Shown here: positions 35,612 to 44,569 of the stretch, piece by piece
Numbering within the stretch: the stretch's first letter is position 1
Layout of the letters: each line of letters opens with the position of its first letter
Origin: DVED01 sp963838375
GTDB lineage: Bacteria > Cyanobacteriota > Cyanobacteriia > Cyanobacteriales > Geitlerinemataceae
Assembly (NCBI GenBank): GCA_963838375.1
Contig: CAWIQY010000015.1
Coordinates: forward strand, 1,116,001-1,180,000
DNA length: 64,000 bases
Direction: 5' to 3'
Notes under the pieces: generated by a model
Told to the model about the DNA's origin: nothing
Database searches by the model: none
The model's input: the letters and a program-made list of their open reading frames with translations, nothing else
Translations under genes and position numbers: made by a program

Positions 35612-36385
35612 TTAAAACAGATCTTTTCGTCCTCGGAGGCGGGAAAAGGTTTGAATTGGGTCAGAACTACCCATCGTGGCTTGTAGGTGAGGATCGTCCC
35701 AGCGTAAGAAGGGGTTGGTTTGTTTTTCTTCGCCGAGGTTGGAGGGAATGGTGGGTTGCGATCGACTTCTGGCGTCTTTAACGCTTTGGAAGCGTTGCCC
35801 AAGTGCCGAATTTGTTCCGTCAACGGTGAGGGCGAATTTGAGGTTGTTCAGGGTATACTCGTGGGCGCACCAAACGCGGGTGTTGTCGGGCAACGATCGT
35901 AGTTTGCTCAACGAGCTTACCATTTGGGTGGGCGTCCCTTCAAACAGCCGACCGCAGCCTCCGGCGAATAGAGTATCGCCACAGAATAATTCTCCGGTTT
36001 CCTCGGACGCAATTGGGGGAAAATAGTAGGCGATGTGGGCGCGAGTATGTCCGGGGACGAAGAAAACTTCGGCGGTGCGACGGGCAAAGGTGACGCGATC
36101 TCCATCTTGTAAAAACACCTGCTGTCCGGGAATTCTACCGCGATCTTCTGCGCCGCCGTAGACGATTGCCTGGGGAAAATGCTGCAACAGTACCTTATTT
36201 CCTCCGACATGATCGCTGTGGTGGTGCGTGTTGAAAATGGCGACTAACTCGGCATCTAAGGTCTGCAACTGCTGCAAAACCGGTTGAGCTTGGGCTGGAT
36301 CGATCGCAGCCGCCTGATGGGTTTGAGGATCGTGTAGTAAAAAGATGTAGTTGTCGCAAAGACATGGGATTCGATACACCTGCAT
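35612..36385 (-). CDS. gloB: hydroxyacylglutathione hydrolase (glyoxalase II)
   Basis: 257 residues, normal length. The metallo-beta-lactamase metal motif is IFNTHHHSDHVGGNKVLLQH, with further ligands in VPGHTRAHIAYYF, FCGDTLFAGGCGRLFEG and VWCAHEYTLNNLKFAL. The C-terminal domain ends SSDPIQTFSRLRGRKDLF, typical of GloB. It hydrolyses S-lactoylglutathione to lactate and glutathione in methylglyoxal detoxification. The ATG at 36385 gives MQVYRIPCLCDNYIFLL, the standard N terminus. Confidence 0.93.
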   Translation of the reverse strand: MQVYRIPCLCDNYIFLLHDPQTHQAAAIDPAQAQPVLQQLQTLDAELVAIFNTHHHSDHVGGNKVLLQHFPQAIVYGGAEDRGRIPGQQVFLQDGDRVTFARRTAEVFFVPGHTRAHIAYYFPPIASEETGELFCGDTLFAGGCGRLFEGTPTQMVSSLSKLRSLPDNTRVWCAHEYTLNNLKFALTVDGTNSALGQRFQSVKDARSRSQPTIPSNLGEEKQTNPFLRWDDPHLQATMGSSDPIQTFSRLRGRKDLF

Positions 36386-36606
36386 GAATCGCTAACCTCG
36401 ATAAATTTTGCTATCCTGGGACGGAGACTGCTATGCAGACTTCAAAATTTGCCCATTCCCAATTCAAAATATCCATGAGAATGAGAGTCTATGAATTTTG
36501 CATAGGGGTACAGTTTTGGAAATCTCATATCGCACAATAGAATAAATCGAGGATCGATCGGTTTCTTCTATTGTAACCGAAAGGCTTAACTAAATCCTCA
36601 TAGAGT

Positions 36607-36822
36607 ATGGCAAAAATTTCTGCCGCCCTGTCTAATTCGATCGTTCGTCAACTGATCGATATGTGTTTAAATTCCGAGCGCATTACCCGCCAGGAATATG
36701 TACAATTAACGTCTGTTATTTTGTCCAACCGGAATATTTCCGAGGAAGATCTGCATCAACTCAATCGTATCTTCGATCGAGTGCAAATGGGTCGCATCAA
36801 ACTCATCGACGATCGTCCGTAA
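36607..36822 (+). CDS. small conserved cyanobacterial protein, function unknown
   Basis: 71 residues, all helical in character: SNSIVRQLIDMCLNSERITR, EYVQLTSVILSNRNISEEDL and HQLNRIFDRVQMGRIKLIDD. I recognise it only as a widely conserved short cyanobacterial protein without a described role. It ends 29 bases before galE on the same strand and may share its transcript. Codon use and the absence of overlap with another gene support it as real. Confidence 0.7.
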   Translation: MAKISAALSNSIVRQLIDMCLNSERITRQEYVQLTSVILSNRNISEEDLHQLNRIFDRVQMGRIKLIDDRP

Positions 36823-36851
36823 TCGAGAATATTTTAAGCGAGAAGATTCTA

Positions 36852-37862
36852 ATGAACCCAACTAAACCGACCATTTTAGTCACAGGAGGAGCCGGATATA
36901 TTGGCTCCCACGCCGTCCTCGAACTCCAACGTGCGGGGTACGAAACGATTATTCTAGATAACTTAGTTTACGGTCACCGGGATATTGTCGATGACCGGTT
37001 GCAAACGAAGTTGATTGTGGGAGATACCAACGATCGAACTCTCCTTGACAAACTGTTTTCTACCCACAAAATAGACGCGGTGATGCACTTTGCTGCTTAT
37101 GCTTACGTTGGGGAATCGGTCACCGATCCGGCAAAATATTATCGTAACAACGTGGTCGGTACGCTGACCCTTCTGGAAGCTATGCTGGCAGCCAACGTCA
37201 AGAAATTTGTCTTTTCTTCCACCTGCGCGACTTACGGCGTTCCCGAAACTCTTCCCATTCCCGAAGACTGTGCCCAAAACCCCATCAATCCTTATGGAAT
37301 GTCCAAATTGATGGTGGAACGCATCCTCGCCGATTTTGCCACTGCCTACGATTTACAATATGTTTGCTTCCGCTACTTTAATGCCTGCGGTGCCGATCCC
37401 GAAGGACGGCTGGGAGAAGATCACGATCCGGAAACACACTTAATTCCTTTACTGTTACAAACGGCATTGGGAATGCGCGAATCGGTGTCAATTTTCGGCA
37501 CGGATTATCCCACTCCAGATGGAACTTGCATTCGCGACTACATTCATGTCACCGATTTGGCGATCGCCCATATTTTAGGCTTAGAATACTTACTCAAAGG
37601 GGGCGAATCGCAAGTGTTCAATCTGGGGAATGGTAACGGATTTTCAGTCCGGGAAACTCTCGAAGCTGCCCGAAAAGTGACCCAAAAAGAAATTCGGGCG
37701 ATCGAAAGCGACAGGCGTCCCGGCGATCCACCCAGTTTGGTGGGAAGTAGCGAGAAAGCGCGAAAACTCCTCGGTTGGTCGCCTCAATATGCCGATATCG
37801 AGAAAATTGTCTATCATGCTTGGCAGTGGCATCAAAAACGCCACGGAACGGCAACAGTTTAG
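36852..37862 (+). CDS. galE: UDP-glucose 4-epimerase
   Basis: 336 residues. The NAD site TILVTGGAGYIGSHAVLELQ is at the N terminus. The catalytic Ser/Thr and Tyr-x3-Lys are in VFSSTCATYG and NPYGMSKLMVERIL. CFRYFNACGADPEGRLGEDH and GTCIRDYIHVTDLA are the sugar-binding marks of GalE. It interconverts UDP-glucose and UDP-galactose for glycan synthesis. The ATG at 36852 is chosen from the family N terminus; the frame is open back to 36663 through the neighbouring small gene. The downstream glycosyltransferase gene fits a shared role. Confidence 0.92.
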   Translation: MNPTKPTILVTGGAGYIGSHAVLELQRAGYETIILDNLVYGHRDIVDDRLQTKLIVGDTNDRTLLDKLFSTHKIDAVMHFAAYAYVGESVTDPAKYYRNNVVGTLTLLEAMLAANVKKFVFSSTCATYGVPETLPIPEDCAQNPINPYGMSKLMVERILADFATAYDLQYVCFRYFNACGADPEGRLGEDHDPETHLIPLLLQTALGMRESVSIFGTDYPTPDGTCIRDYIHVTDLAIAHILGLEYLLKGGESQVFNLGNGNGFSVRETLEAARKVTQKEIRAIESDRRPGDPPSLVGSSEKARKLLGWSPQYADIEKIVYHAWQWHQKRHGTATV

Positions 37863-37996
37863 CCGAGAGTTTACAGCAAGCGGCTAACAGTTTACAGTGA
37901 GATCGCTCTCGACGATCTTCGATCGCGATCGTCGATGGGTTGGCAGTTCTTTCGGCGATCGCGACCATCTCGTCAGGGTGCAAGTCGATCGGGTTT

Positions 37997-39199
37997 ATGC
38001 TAGATAAGGCGGTCAAAGCAAACATTCTATTACCCGTCCCCACCGGACGACTGCAAATTACTGGGATTCCCACCCCACAACCTTCGAGTATTCAACTTTC
38101 ATTAGTTCTGCCAACCTACAACGAAAGTGACAATGTCGCGGTGTTGGTGACTCAACTGACTTGCTTACTCGATCGCGCTTTGGGCGATCGCTACGAACTG
38201 ATTTTAGTCGATGACGATAGCCCCGATCGCACTTGGGAAGTTGCCCAAACCTTGATGTTTGTTTATCCACAACTGCGAGTGATGCGCCGCCAAGGGGAAC
38301 GGGGATTGTCTACGGCGGTGGTTCGCGGTTGGCAAGTGGCGCGGGGGGAGGTGTTGGGGGTGATCGATGCCGATCTTCAGCATCCGCCAGAAACGCTGTT
38401 GCAACTGCTGGCTGAGATCGATGGAGGTGCGGATCTCGCCATTGCTAGCCGTCATGTTGCCGACGGCGGCGTCAGTGCCTGGAGTATGGCGCGGCGAGTC
38501 CTCTCTCGGGGAGCACAAGTGTTGGGGTTGCTGATTTTGCCCGGTGTGGTCGGTCGCGTATCCGATCCCATGAGCGGTTATTTTATGGTACGCCGAGGGG
38601 CGATCGCTGACAAGTTACTCGATCCTGTAGGCTACAAAATTTCGATCGAAGTGCGCGGCCGCGGCGACATCGGTCGCATTGCTGAAGTGGGTTATGTCTT
38701 CCAAGAACGCCAGGAAGGTGCCAGTAAAGTGACGTTCAAACAATATGCAGAATACTTGCAACATCTGCTGCGCTTGCGCTTGTGTCGTTTTCCCTTGGGT
38801 CGTTTTTTGCGGTTTGGGATTGTCGGTTTGAGTGGCGTTTTTGTCGATTTAGCGGTTTTTTACCTATTGCGTAGCAGTTTGCAGGGTGGACTGACGGTTA
38901 GTGCGGCGGTATCTTCAGAAGTGGCAATTTTCAATAATTTTATTTGGAATGATGCCTGGACATTCCGAGAGATCTCTCGTCGGCAACGGGGTTGGAATCA
39001 TAAATCTAAGCGGTTTATTAAGTTTAATTTGGTCTGTTTGGTGGGGGTGATAATAAATGTCGCGTTGGTGAATTTGCTCTATCACCCATTGGGGATGAAT
39101 GAATATGTGGCAAAGCTCATTGCGATTTCTGTCGTTATGCTGTGGAATTTTTGGATGAATTTAAAGTTAAGTTGGCGAGTGACGGAAGTTGAGAAGTAA
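37997..39199 (+). CDS. polyprenol-phosphate glycosyltransferase (GT2, DPM1-like) fused to a GtrA domain
   Basis: 400 residues from the ATG at 37997; an in-frame ATG at 37940 also exists and neither has a clear ribosome site. The cytosolic GT-A domain has LVLPTYNESDNVAVLV, ELILVDDDSPDRTWEVA, RGEVLGVIDADLQHPPETLL and DPMSGYFMVRR, as in dolichol-phosphate mannose synthases. The C-terminal 130 residues are a four-helix GtrA/DPMS_2 membrane domain (FLRFGIVGLSGVFVDLAVFY, IFNNFIWNDAWTF, VMLWNFWMNLKLSWR). It should charge undecaprenyl phosphate with a sugar for export to periplasmic acceptors. Confidence 0.88.
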   Translation: MLDKAVKANILLPVPTGRLQITGIPTPQPSSIQLSLVLPTYNESDNVAVLVTQLTCLLDRALGDRYELILVDDDSPDRTWEVAQTLMFVYPQLRVMRRQGERGLSTAVVRGWQVARGEVLGVIDADLQHPPETLLQLLAEIDGGADLAIASRHVADGGVSAWSMARRVLSRGAQVLGLLILPGVVGRVSDPMSGYFMVRRGAIADKLLDPVGYKISIEVRGRGDIGRIAEVGYVFQERQEGASKVTFKQYAEYLQHLLRLRLCRFPLGRFLRFGIVGLSGVFVDLAVFYLLRSSLQGGLTVSAAVSSEVAIFNNFIWNDAWTFREISRRQRGWNHKSKRFIKFNLVCLVGVIINVALVNLLYHPLGMNEYVAKLIAISVVMLWNFWMNLKLSWRVTEVEK

Positions 39200-39262
39200 T
39201 CATGATTACTTCTCATACCACTCGTCTTAGTCATTCCGATCTCCTGCACAATCAAGACCAAC

Positions 39263-39451
39263 ATGAAAAGAGAGAAAAATATCCGAATCGCTTTATCTGA
39301 AGAAGAGTACGAGTTATTGAAAGGTGAATCGGACAAAAAGGGTATTCCGATGACCAGCCTAATCCGTTTGTATATTCAGGGACTCAAACCCGAAGTTGAA
39401 AATAGAAGTCAAAGACCTCAAAAAGAAGGAGGTCTGCCACCAGAATTATGA
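39263..39451 (+). CDS. small ribbon-helix-helix (CopG-like) protein
   Basis: 62 residues. MKREKNIRIALSEEEYELLK and KKGIPMTSLIRLYIQGLKP match the short strand followed by two helices of RHH DNA-binding proteins, as in antitoxins and MobC-like regulators. No toxin gene is adjacent. The end overlaps the convergent nuclease gene by 6 bases. It may be a solitary transcription factor or an orphan antitoxin. Confidence 0.65.
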   Translation: MKREKNIRIALSEEEYELLKGESDKKGIPMTSLIRLYIQGLKPEVENRSQRPQKEGGLPPEL

Positions 39452-40366
39452 ATCGCCCACTCGAGATTCGATCGATCGTTGGACGTTTTGCGATACATTG
39501 GAGAGAAAATCGTATCCCGTAGCGGCTTCCAAAACATCGATACTGACTTGATAATCTCGCCAATTGCGATCGGCGATATCCTCAGTATTAGGCACTCGCA
39601 CGGCGATTGTTCGCGTCTTTTCCGTCACTGCCGACTCCGATCGATCGAGGACAACAATCACTTTCCAAGTATATTGAGGAACGGTGACTTTTCCGTTAGC
39701 GATCGATCCTTTCTGCCCTTCGGGTCCGGCAAAAATGTAAAGTTGCTGACCAACTCCCACCAACTCCCGACAATATTCTTCCAACTCGCGCCACACTTCC
39801 CGATTGTTGGCTGCCGTTTGCGGCATCATGTTCGTCATCACAAACGTGGCGCTGTTATCGGCAGTGTTACGAGTGCGATCGGCAGAAGGGACAATATGAC
39901 CGCGATCGTAGCCACTGCCACGATAATCGTTGGGCATAACGCGGTAAAATTCTGGCGGTAGCGTGTCATCTGGGCGAAAGTCATCTTGACGATCGGTCGA
40001 ACCCAACCACGACGAGTTCAATTGCCAGCTTGCCCAGTTTGCCGTCCCCGTTTGGCTATTGTACGACAAAGCGTACTGGGGTTTGTTCATCAGATAATTG
40101 GTGCGGTTGTTCGGATCGGTTGTGGCGTTGCTAGGATTCCCTAAAGCCAGGGGATCGTCAGGCAGCGTCGATCCTTCCCCGATATAGCAAGCGGGTTGAG
40201 TGCCGCCGGGACGGGAGTAGGCAGATTTCTCGCCGCAGGGATTACCCGATCGATCGAGATCGTACGGACATTCGCACGTTCCCTGCAAAGGTTCTCGCAA
40301 GGGAGTATTAAGGAAGTTACATCCATTTAAAAACAGCAGTAAACCGAGTATGACGAACCGATGCAT
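39446..40366 (-). CDS. DNA/RNA non-specific endonuclease, lipoprotein (NUC1 type)
   Basis: 306 residues from the ATG at 40366. A lipobox (LLLFLNGC) ends the signal peptide, so the enzyme should be lipid-anchored outside the inner membrane. The beta-beta-alpha-metal nuclease core has YDRGHIVPSADRTRN, with the catalytic His in DRGH, and NMMPQTAANNREVWRELEEY, with the Mg-binding Asn. Related cyanobacterial enzymes include the sugar-nonspecific NucA of Anabaena. Likely roles are nutrient scavenging or defence against free DNA (inference). The frame extends upstream to 40408 without a better start. Confidence 0.9.
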   Translation of the reverse strand: MHRFVILGLLLFLNGCNFLNTPLREPLQGTCECPYDLDRSGNPCGEKSAYSRPGGTQPACYIGEGSTLPDDPLALGNPSNATTDPNNRTNYLMNKPQYALSYNSQTGTANWASWQLNSSWLGSTDRQDDFRPDDTLPPEFYRVMPNDYRGSGYDRGHIVPSADRTRNTADNSATFVMTNMMPQTAANNREVWRELEEYCRELVGVGQQLYIFAGPEGQKGSIANGKVTVPQYTWKVIVVLDRSESAVTEKTRTIAVRVPNTEDIADRNWRDYQVSIDVLEAATGYDFLSNVSQNVQRSIESRVGDS

Positions 40367-40444
40367 AAAGCCAAAGTAGGGTGTATTTGAGGGCGCAAAA
40401 CGCACCATTTTCGTTGGGGATTGCCCAATTTTAAGTCGAGAATT

Positions 40445-41122
40445 TCAAGTTGAGGATGGCGAACCGTCAACAAGATTGAAATCGTCGCACCGCTTCCGCA
40501 ACGGACATTCGCCACAGCGAGGATTTCGCGCCGTACAAACCATCGCCCCAAAATCCAATAGTGTCAGGTTCCATCGTCCCACATTCCGCGACGGTGCGGC
40601 TTCGTCGGCAGCAGCCCACAGAATCTTACATCGGGACTTGACTCGATCGCCTTGCAACCCGAAAAATCGTTCGAGAATCCCGGCAACGTTGGTATCGAGA
40701 ACCGCAGCAGGTCGATCGAAAGCATGGGCCCGAATCGATCGTGCCGTATACTTTCCCACCCCCGGCAGTTGTAGCAATTGGGCTTCCGTTGCCGGAAACA
40801 TTCCCCCCCAATCCCGACAGACAATTTGGATCGACTGACACAACCGTTCGGCGCGAAAAAACAAACCCAAGGGTTGCAGTAACGGCGCGATTTCCTCGAC
40901 AGAAGCCACAGCGAGGGTTTCCGGGTGGGGATAGCGTGCCAGGAATGCTTCGTAAATCGGCGCGACGGTTTCCGCACTGGTTTTTTGCAACAAAAATTCG
41001 GCGATAAAAATGGCGTAAGGATCGCCAGTTCGCCGCCAGGGAAAGTCCCGCAAGTTGTCCGTTGCCCAATCTCGCAAGCGACGGCGAAACCATTGACGTT
41101 TGTTGGGTTGTAGCAAAGTCAC
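40445..41122 (-). CDS. HhH-GPD base-excision DNA glycosylase with 4Fe-4S cluster (MutY/Mig-like)
   Basis: 225 residues. The helix-hairpin-helix is LPGVGKYTARSI (residues 119-130), the catalytic Asp is in AVLDTNVAGIL (about 143), and four Cys residues (CTARNPRCGECPLRKRC) bind the cluster. The residue after PGVGK is Tyr where endonuclease III has the Schiff-base Lys, so it should be a monofunctional glycosylase. The start FLLQKTSAETV and the lack of a C-terminal MutT-like domain resemble Mig-type mismatch glycosylases as much as MutY. Substrate (A opposite 8-oxoG, or T/U opposite G) cannot be settled from sequence. Confidence 0.85.
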   Translation of the reverse strand: MTLLQPNKRQWFRRRLRDWATDNLRDFPWRRTGDPYAIFIAEFLLQKTSAETVAPIYEAFLARYPHPETLAVASVEEIAPLLQPLGLFFRAERLCQSIQIVCRDWGGMFPATEAQLLQLPGVGKYTARSIRAHAFDRPAAVLDTNVAGILERFFGLQGDRVKSRCKILWAAADEAAPSRNVGRWNLTLLDFGAMVCTARNPRCGECPLRKRCDDFNLVDGSPSST

Positions 41123-41275
41123 GATCGCAGTTCCTCGAGAATTGGTTTGTGAGTCGATCGATCGTCATCGGTAAGCGGCATCCTTATTTCTTGCCGGAGT
41201 TTACACAAACAAGCAGGGGTCGCGACTTAGTGGTAATTTAGGATCTTTGGAGATCGTTTTACCCCCCCCACGTTT

Positions 41276-41974
41276 ATGAACGCAACTGACGATAAAACTA
41301 TCGTAAAAGATTATTTCAACGCTATCGGGTTCGATCGGTGGCGGCGCATCTACGGCGATGGCGAGGTCAACAAAGTCCAACGCTACATCCGCCAGGGACA
41401 CCAGAAAACGGTGGATACGGTTCTCGATTGGCTCAAAGCCGATGACAAGCTGACTGAGTTATCGGTATGCGATGCGGGTTGTGGTGTGGGCAGTTTGAGC
41501 ATTCCCCTGGCACAGGCAGGAACCCAGGTGTTCGGTAGCGATATTTCCGAAAAAATGGTCGAAGAAGCCCAAAGCCGCGCTACGGAGACTCTAGGCACTG
41601 CTAGCAATTTATCTTTTGCCGTGCAGGATCTCGAATCGCTGGGCGGTCGCTACCACACGGTGGTTTGTCTCGATGTGCTCATCCACTATCCCGACGACAA
41701 AATGCCGGAAATGATCGGTCATCTGGCATCCCTGGCTGAGTCTCGTCTGATTCTCAGCTTTGCGCCAAAAACCTGTGCGCTGACCATCCTGAAAAAAATT
41801 GGTGACTTTTTCCCCGGTCCGAGTAAAGCGACTCGCGCCTACCAACATCGGGAATCGGAAATTGTCAAAATTTTCCAAGAAAACGGGTTTACCGTCAAGC
41901 GTGAGGCTATGACTAGCACGCGGTTCTACTTCTCTCGCATCCTAGAAGCTGTGCGCGAATCTCCTGTGGATTGA
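41276..41974 (+). CDS. chlM: magnesium-protoporphyrin IX methyltransferase
   Basis: 232 residues, the expected length. The N terminus DYFNAIGFDRWRRIYGDGEV is diagnostic of ChlM. SAM motif I is SVCDAGCGVGSLSIPLAQAG. VVCLDVLIHYPDDKMPEMI, then LILSFAPKTCALTILKKIG and RAYQHRESEIVKIFQENGF, are conserved. It methylates the C13 propionate of Mg-protoporphyrin IX in chlorophyll synthesis. A single gene with its own upstream region, unlinked to the other chl genes here except chlP 24 kb away. Confidence 0.95.
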   Translation: MNATDDKTIVKDYFNAIGFDRWRRIYGDGEVNKVQRYIRQGHQKTVDTVLDWLKADDKLTELSVCDAGCGVGSLSIPLAQAGTQVFGSDISEKMVEEAQSRATETLGTASNLSFAVQDLESLGGRYHTVVCLDVLIHYPDDKMPEMIGHLASLAESRLILSFAPKTCALTILKKIGDFFPGPSKATRAYQHRESEIVKIFQENGFTVKREAMTSTRFYFSRILEAVRESPVD

Positions 41975-42399
41975 CCGAATTCCTGTCGGAGTTGAAACGT
42001 TTTTGGTTAGTTTTAGATATCGCAAACGGGAGAAGTCTTGGCATCATTCGGGTCAATTTGTGCGTGAGATTTCCCAAGAATAACGCTTCTCCCCTACCCA
42101 GGGTTTTGGAAATATCTATTGTTGATTGTTGATAGCGAAGCGATTTCCGGTTCAACAAAAATACTCGATCGAGATTGCTCGATGGATATTTGTGTCAACT
42201 CTTACAGAAAACTGCCCAGTATTAGTTTCGGGAGCGCTCTGGTTTCTCGATCGACACTTAATATTCAATAATTCGGGTTGATTGAGTCGAGTTAGAATGG
42301 TGACATCTTGTTTGATTGTTATGAAGCGATCGACTTTGGGCTTTCAGGATTTAAGATCGACTTTTGTTTGTTTTTAGTTTTTTAAAACTTGTAGATAAA
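41975..42399. other. 425-bp intergenic region with a nested imperfect inverted repeat
   Basis: No gene supported. Between 42015 and 42117, agatat/atatct, gggagaag/cttctccc and tcttgg/ccaaga form nested inverted pairs with interruptions, possibly a decayed MITE or a folded 3' region of chlM. The remainder shows nothing. Confidence 0.35.
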
Positions 42400-42786
42400 A
42401 TGGCAATAGCTCGAATTTTTATGACGATCGCGGCGATTTTTGGAGGTTTGGGAGTTGCCCTCGGGGCATTTGGCTCTCACACCTTGAAAGCCTATCTCAG
42501 TAAGCGATCGCTGGAGATTTTTGAAACCGGTACTCGGTACCAAATGTATCATGCTCTGGCACTCTTACTGGTGGCAATCTTGCTCACCCAAATCGAACTT
42601 CCCAACCCACCCACTCTTGTGGCTTCCGGAATTGCTTTTATCGTCGGGATCGTTCTGTTTTCTGGCAGCTTGTACGCCTTGAGTTTAACGGGAATCCAAG
42701 CATTGGGTATTCTTACCCCCATCGGTGGTATCGTGTTTATCGTTGGCTGGGGCTGTTTAGCCGCCGCTGCCTTGAGCTTTAAGTAG
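42400..42786 (+). CDS. DUF423 small integral membrane protein
   Basis: 128 residues with four hydrophobic helices. IFMTIAAIFGGLGVALGAFG followed by SHTLK, then FETGTRYQMYHALALLLVAI and GIQALGILTPIGGIVFIVGW, match the DUF423/YwdK family. Function unknown; members are broadly conserved. The ATG at 42400 is preferred over a TTG at 42364 because it gives the family N terminus. It precedes upp by 88 bases containing heptamer-like repeats. Confidence 0.88.
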   Translation: MAIARIFMTIAAIFGGLGVALGAFGSHTLKAYLSKRSLEIFETGTRYQMYHALALLLVAILLTQIELPNPPTLVASGIAFIVGIVLFSGSLYALSLTGIQALGILTPIGGIVFIVGWGCLAAAALSFK

Positions 42787-42870
42787 GCTGTGGCTAGTCG
42801 TTAGTAGCTAGTAGCTAGTGGTTAGTAGCTAGTGGGCGATTACCAATTACCAATTACCCATTACTAAATA
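42787..42870 (+). repeat. imperfect 7-mer tandem repeats (TAGCTAG / ATTACCA units)
   Basis: Two short runs, one of agtagctagt-type and one of accaattaccaattacc-type, fill the gap between DUF423 and upp. Confidence 0.6.
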
Positions 42871-42874
42871 TAAT

Positions 42875-43528
42875 ATGGCTCAACAATTACGAATTTATGT
42901 TCCTCCTCATCCCCTAATTAAAAACTGGTTGGCGATGGCTCGCGATGCGGCAACCCCATCGGTCTTGTTTCGCACGGCAATGCGGGAGTTGGGACGCTGG
43001 TTGACTTACGAAGCGATTCGGGAATGGTTGCCGACAGAAGAGGTGACGATCCAGACACCCATGGCACCGACTGTGGCAACAATGATTAGTACCGAAGCGC
43101 CGATCGCTGTTGTCCCAATTTTGCGGGCGGGATTAGCCTTGTTGGATGGTGCATTGGAGGTACTTCCTGCCGCTACCATTTATCATCTGGGGATGGTTCG
43201 CGATGAAGAAACCCTCGAACCCAGTTGTTATCTCAATAAACTGCCCGAGAAATTCGATCCCCAAACGCGGATTTTAATCAGCGAACCGATGTTGGCAACG
43301 GGAGGGACGATGGTTGCGGTTATGGAGGAATTGGTCCAACGCGGTGTCGATCCCAATTTAATCCGAATTATCACGATCGTTGCCGCACCGCCAGCACTGC
43401 AAAAACTGAGTCAGGCGTATCCGGGTTTGGTGATTTACTCGGCGGGGATTGACGAACAGGTTGACGATCGAGGTTTTATCGTTCCGGGTTTGGGTGATGC
43501 GGGAGATCGATCGTTCGGCACCGGGTAG
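42875..43528 (+). CDS. upp: uracil phosphoribosyltransferase
   Basis: 217 residues. PIAVVPILRAGLALLDGALE and ILISEPMLATGGTMVAVMEE form the PRPP-binding loop. YSAGIDEQVDDRGFIVPGLG, with DAGDRSFGT, is the uracil-binding end that defines UPRTases. The first PRPP-loop acidic residue is Glu in SEPMLATGG where Asp is more usual. It salvages uracil to UMP with PRPP. The ATG at 42875 gives a normal N terminus. Confidence 0.93.
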   Translation: MAQQLRIYVPPHPLIKNWLAMARDAATPSVLFRTAMRELGRWLTYEAIREWLPTEEVTIQTPMAPTVATMISTEAPIAVVPILRAGLALLDGALEVLPAATIYHLGMVRDEETLEPSCYLNKLPEKFDPQTRILISEPMLATGGTMVAVMEELVQRGVDPNLIRIITIVAAPPALQKLSQAYPGLVIYSAGIDEQVDDRGFIVPGLGDAGDRSFGTG

Positions 43529-43574
43529 CAACCTATTAAGGCATCGGTAATGGGATAGATCTATTATTAGCAAA

Positions 43575-43610
43575 CAACTAGCTAATAACCAATAACCAAT
43601 AACCAATAAC
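43575..43610 (+). repeat. heptameric tandem repeat (TAACCAA)n
   Basis: About four units of aataacc/caataac just after upp; STRR type. Confidence 0.75.
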
Positions 43611-43661
43611 CAACGTAGACGGTAAACTAATAGTTGCAGATCGCAGCGCAGTCATTTCATT

Positions 43662-43994
43662 ATGAGTAATCAAGACGGTTTTGCGGGTGGATTTTTAGCC
43701 GGTGCACTCTTCGGAAGTGTCGTGGGCGGCGTCCTTGGGGCAGCGCTGACTTCTCGTCTGGGGCAGTCTACCAACTCAGACGCTTCCAAACGGATTCGGG
43801 CGCGATCGAATCGTCTAGACCGGAATCCTCAAGCCTTACAAAGCGATGATGACATCGAAGCGGCGCGTCAAATATTGGAGGCGAAAATCGCTCAACTGAA
43901 CACGGCAATTGATGATGTGCGCCACCAACTCCACAACGTTAATGGCAGCGCCTCCGAACTCGATCGTCCGCTTCCGCTTTCGGAAGAACAGTAA
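43662..43994 (+). CDS. small protein with glycine-zipper membrane segment and coiled coil
   Basis: 110 residues. FAGGFLAGALFGSVVGGVLG with AALTSRLG is a Gly-rich hydrophobic segment, as in YtxH-like proteins. The second half (DDDIEAARQILEAKIAQLNT, then AIDDVRHQLHNVNG) is a short coiled coil. I recognise it as a common small cyanobacterial membrane protein without known function. It ends 150 bases before the YggT gene on the same strand. Confidence 0.75.
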   Translation: MSNQDGFAGGFLAGALFGSVVGGVLGAALTSRLGQSTNSDASKRIRARSNRLDRNPQALQSDDDIEAARQILEAKIAQLNTAIDDVRHQLHNVNGSASELDRPLPLSEEQ

Positions 43995-44144
43995 GCACAA
44001 AGCACAACTAATCGGCAACGATCGCTGTTCGGTTCCCCGTAGAGGGTTCGTCTGTCGTCTCCTCTCGCCAATCCATTAAACTAGAGAAGGTCTAATTTGC
44101 CTCTTGGATTTTTCTATAACCCATATCCCGAAACGAGATAGCTT

Positions 44145-44432
44145 ATGAATTCCCCATCTGCTCTGCTGATTCAGACGATCGCAACGTTCCTTTCCATTTA
44201 TTCCATCCTCTTATTTATCCGGATTCTATTGAGCTGGTTTCCCAATATTGAATGGTCTTCTCAACCGTTTGCGGCACTGAGCCAAATTACCGATCCGTAT
44301 CTGAATATCTTTCGCTCTTTGATTCCGCCAATTGGCGGAATCGATATCTCGGCGATTCTGGCGATTATCTTGTTGCAAGTCGCCCAAAGCCTCGTCGAAT
44401 CTCTAATGGGTGCGCCTTACGCCGGGTATTAG
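44145..44432 (+). CDS. YggT-family membrane protein
   Basis: 95 residues with two transmembrane segments: LLIQTIATFLSIYSILLFIR and ISAILAIILLQVAQSLVESL. The family motif RILLSWFPNIEW, followed by PFAALSQITDPYLNIFRSLI and PPIGGIDIS, is complete. YggT proteins are linked to membrane or chromosome organisation; in cyanobacteria and chloroplasts (YCF19 type) they affect nucleoid or thylakoid arrangement. The exact role here is inference. Confidence 0.9.
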   Translation: MNSPSALLIQTIATFLSIYSILLFIRILLSWFPNIEWSSQPFAALSQITDPYLNIFRSLIPPIGGIDISAILAIILLQVAQSLVESLMGAPYAGY

Positions 44433-44569
44433 ATTTCTTGGGATTGCTGTTGTGCGATCGATTACAGCTAAACCACAGCTAAACCAAAGCCTCAGATCTC
44501 TCATCTCTACGATCGGGCTTTCCCCAATAGATACGTGGGAAAACGATTGAGATAGACCCAACTCCCTTC

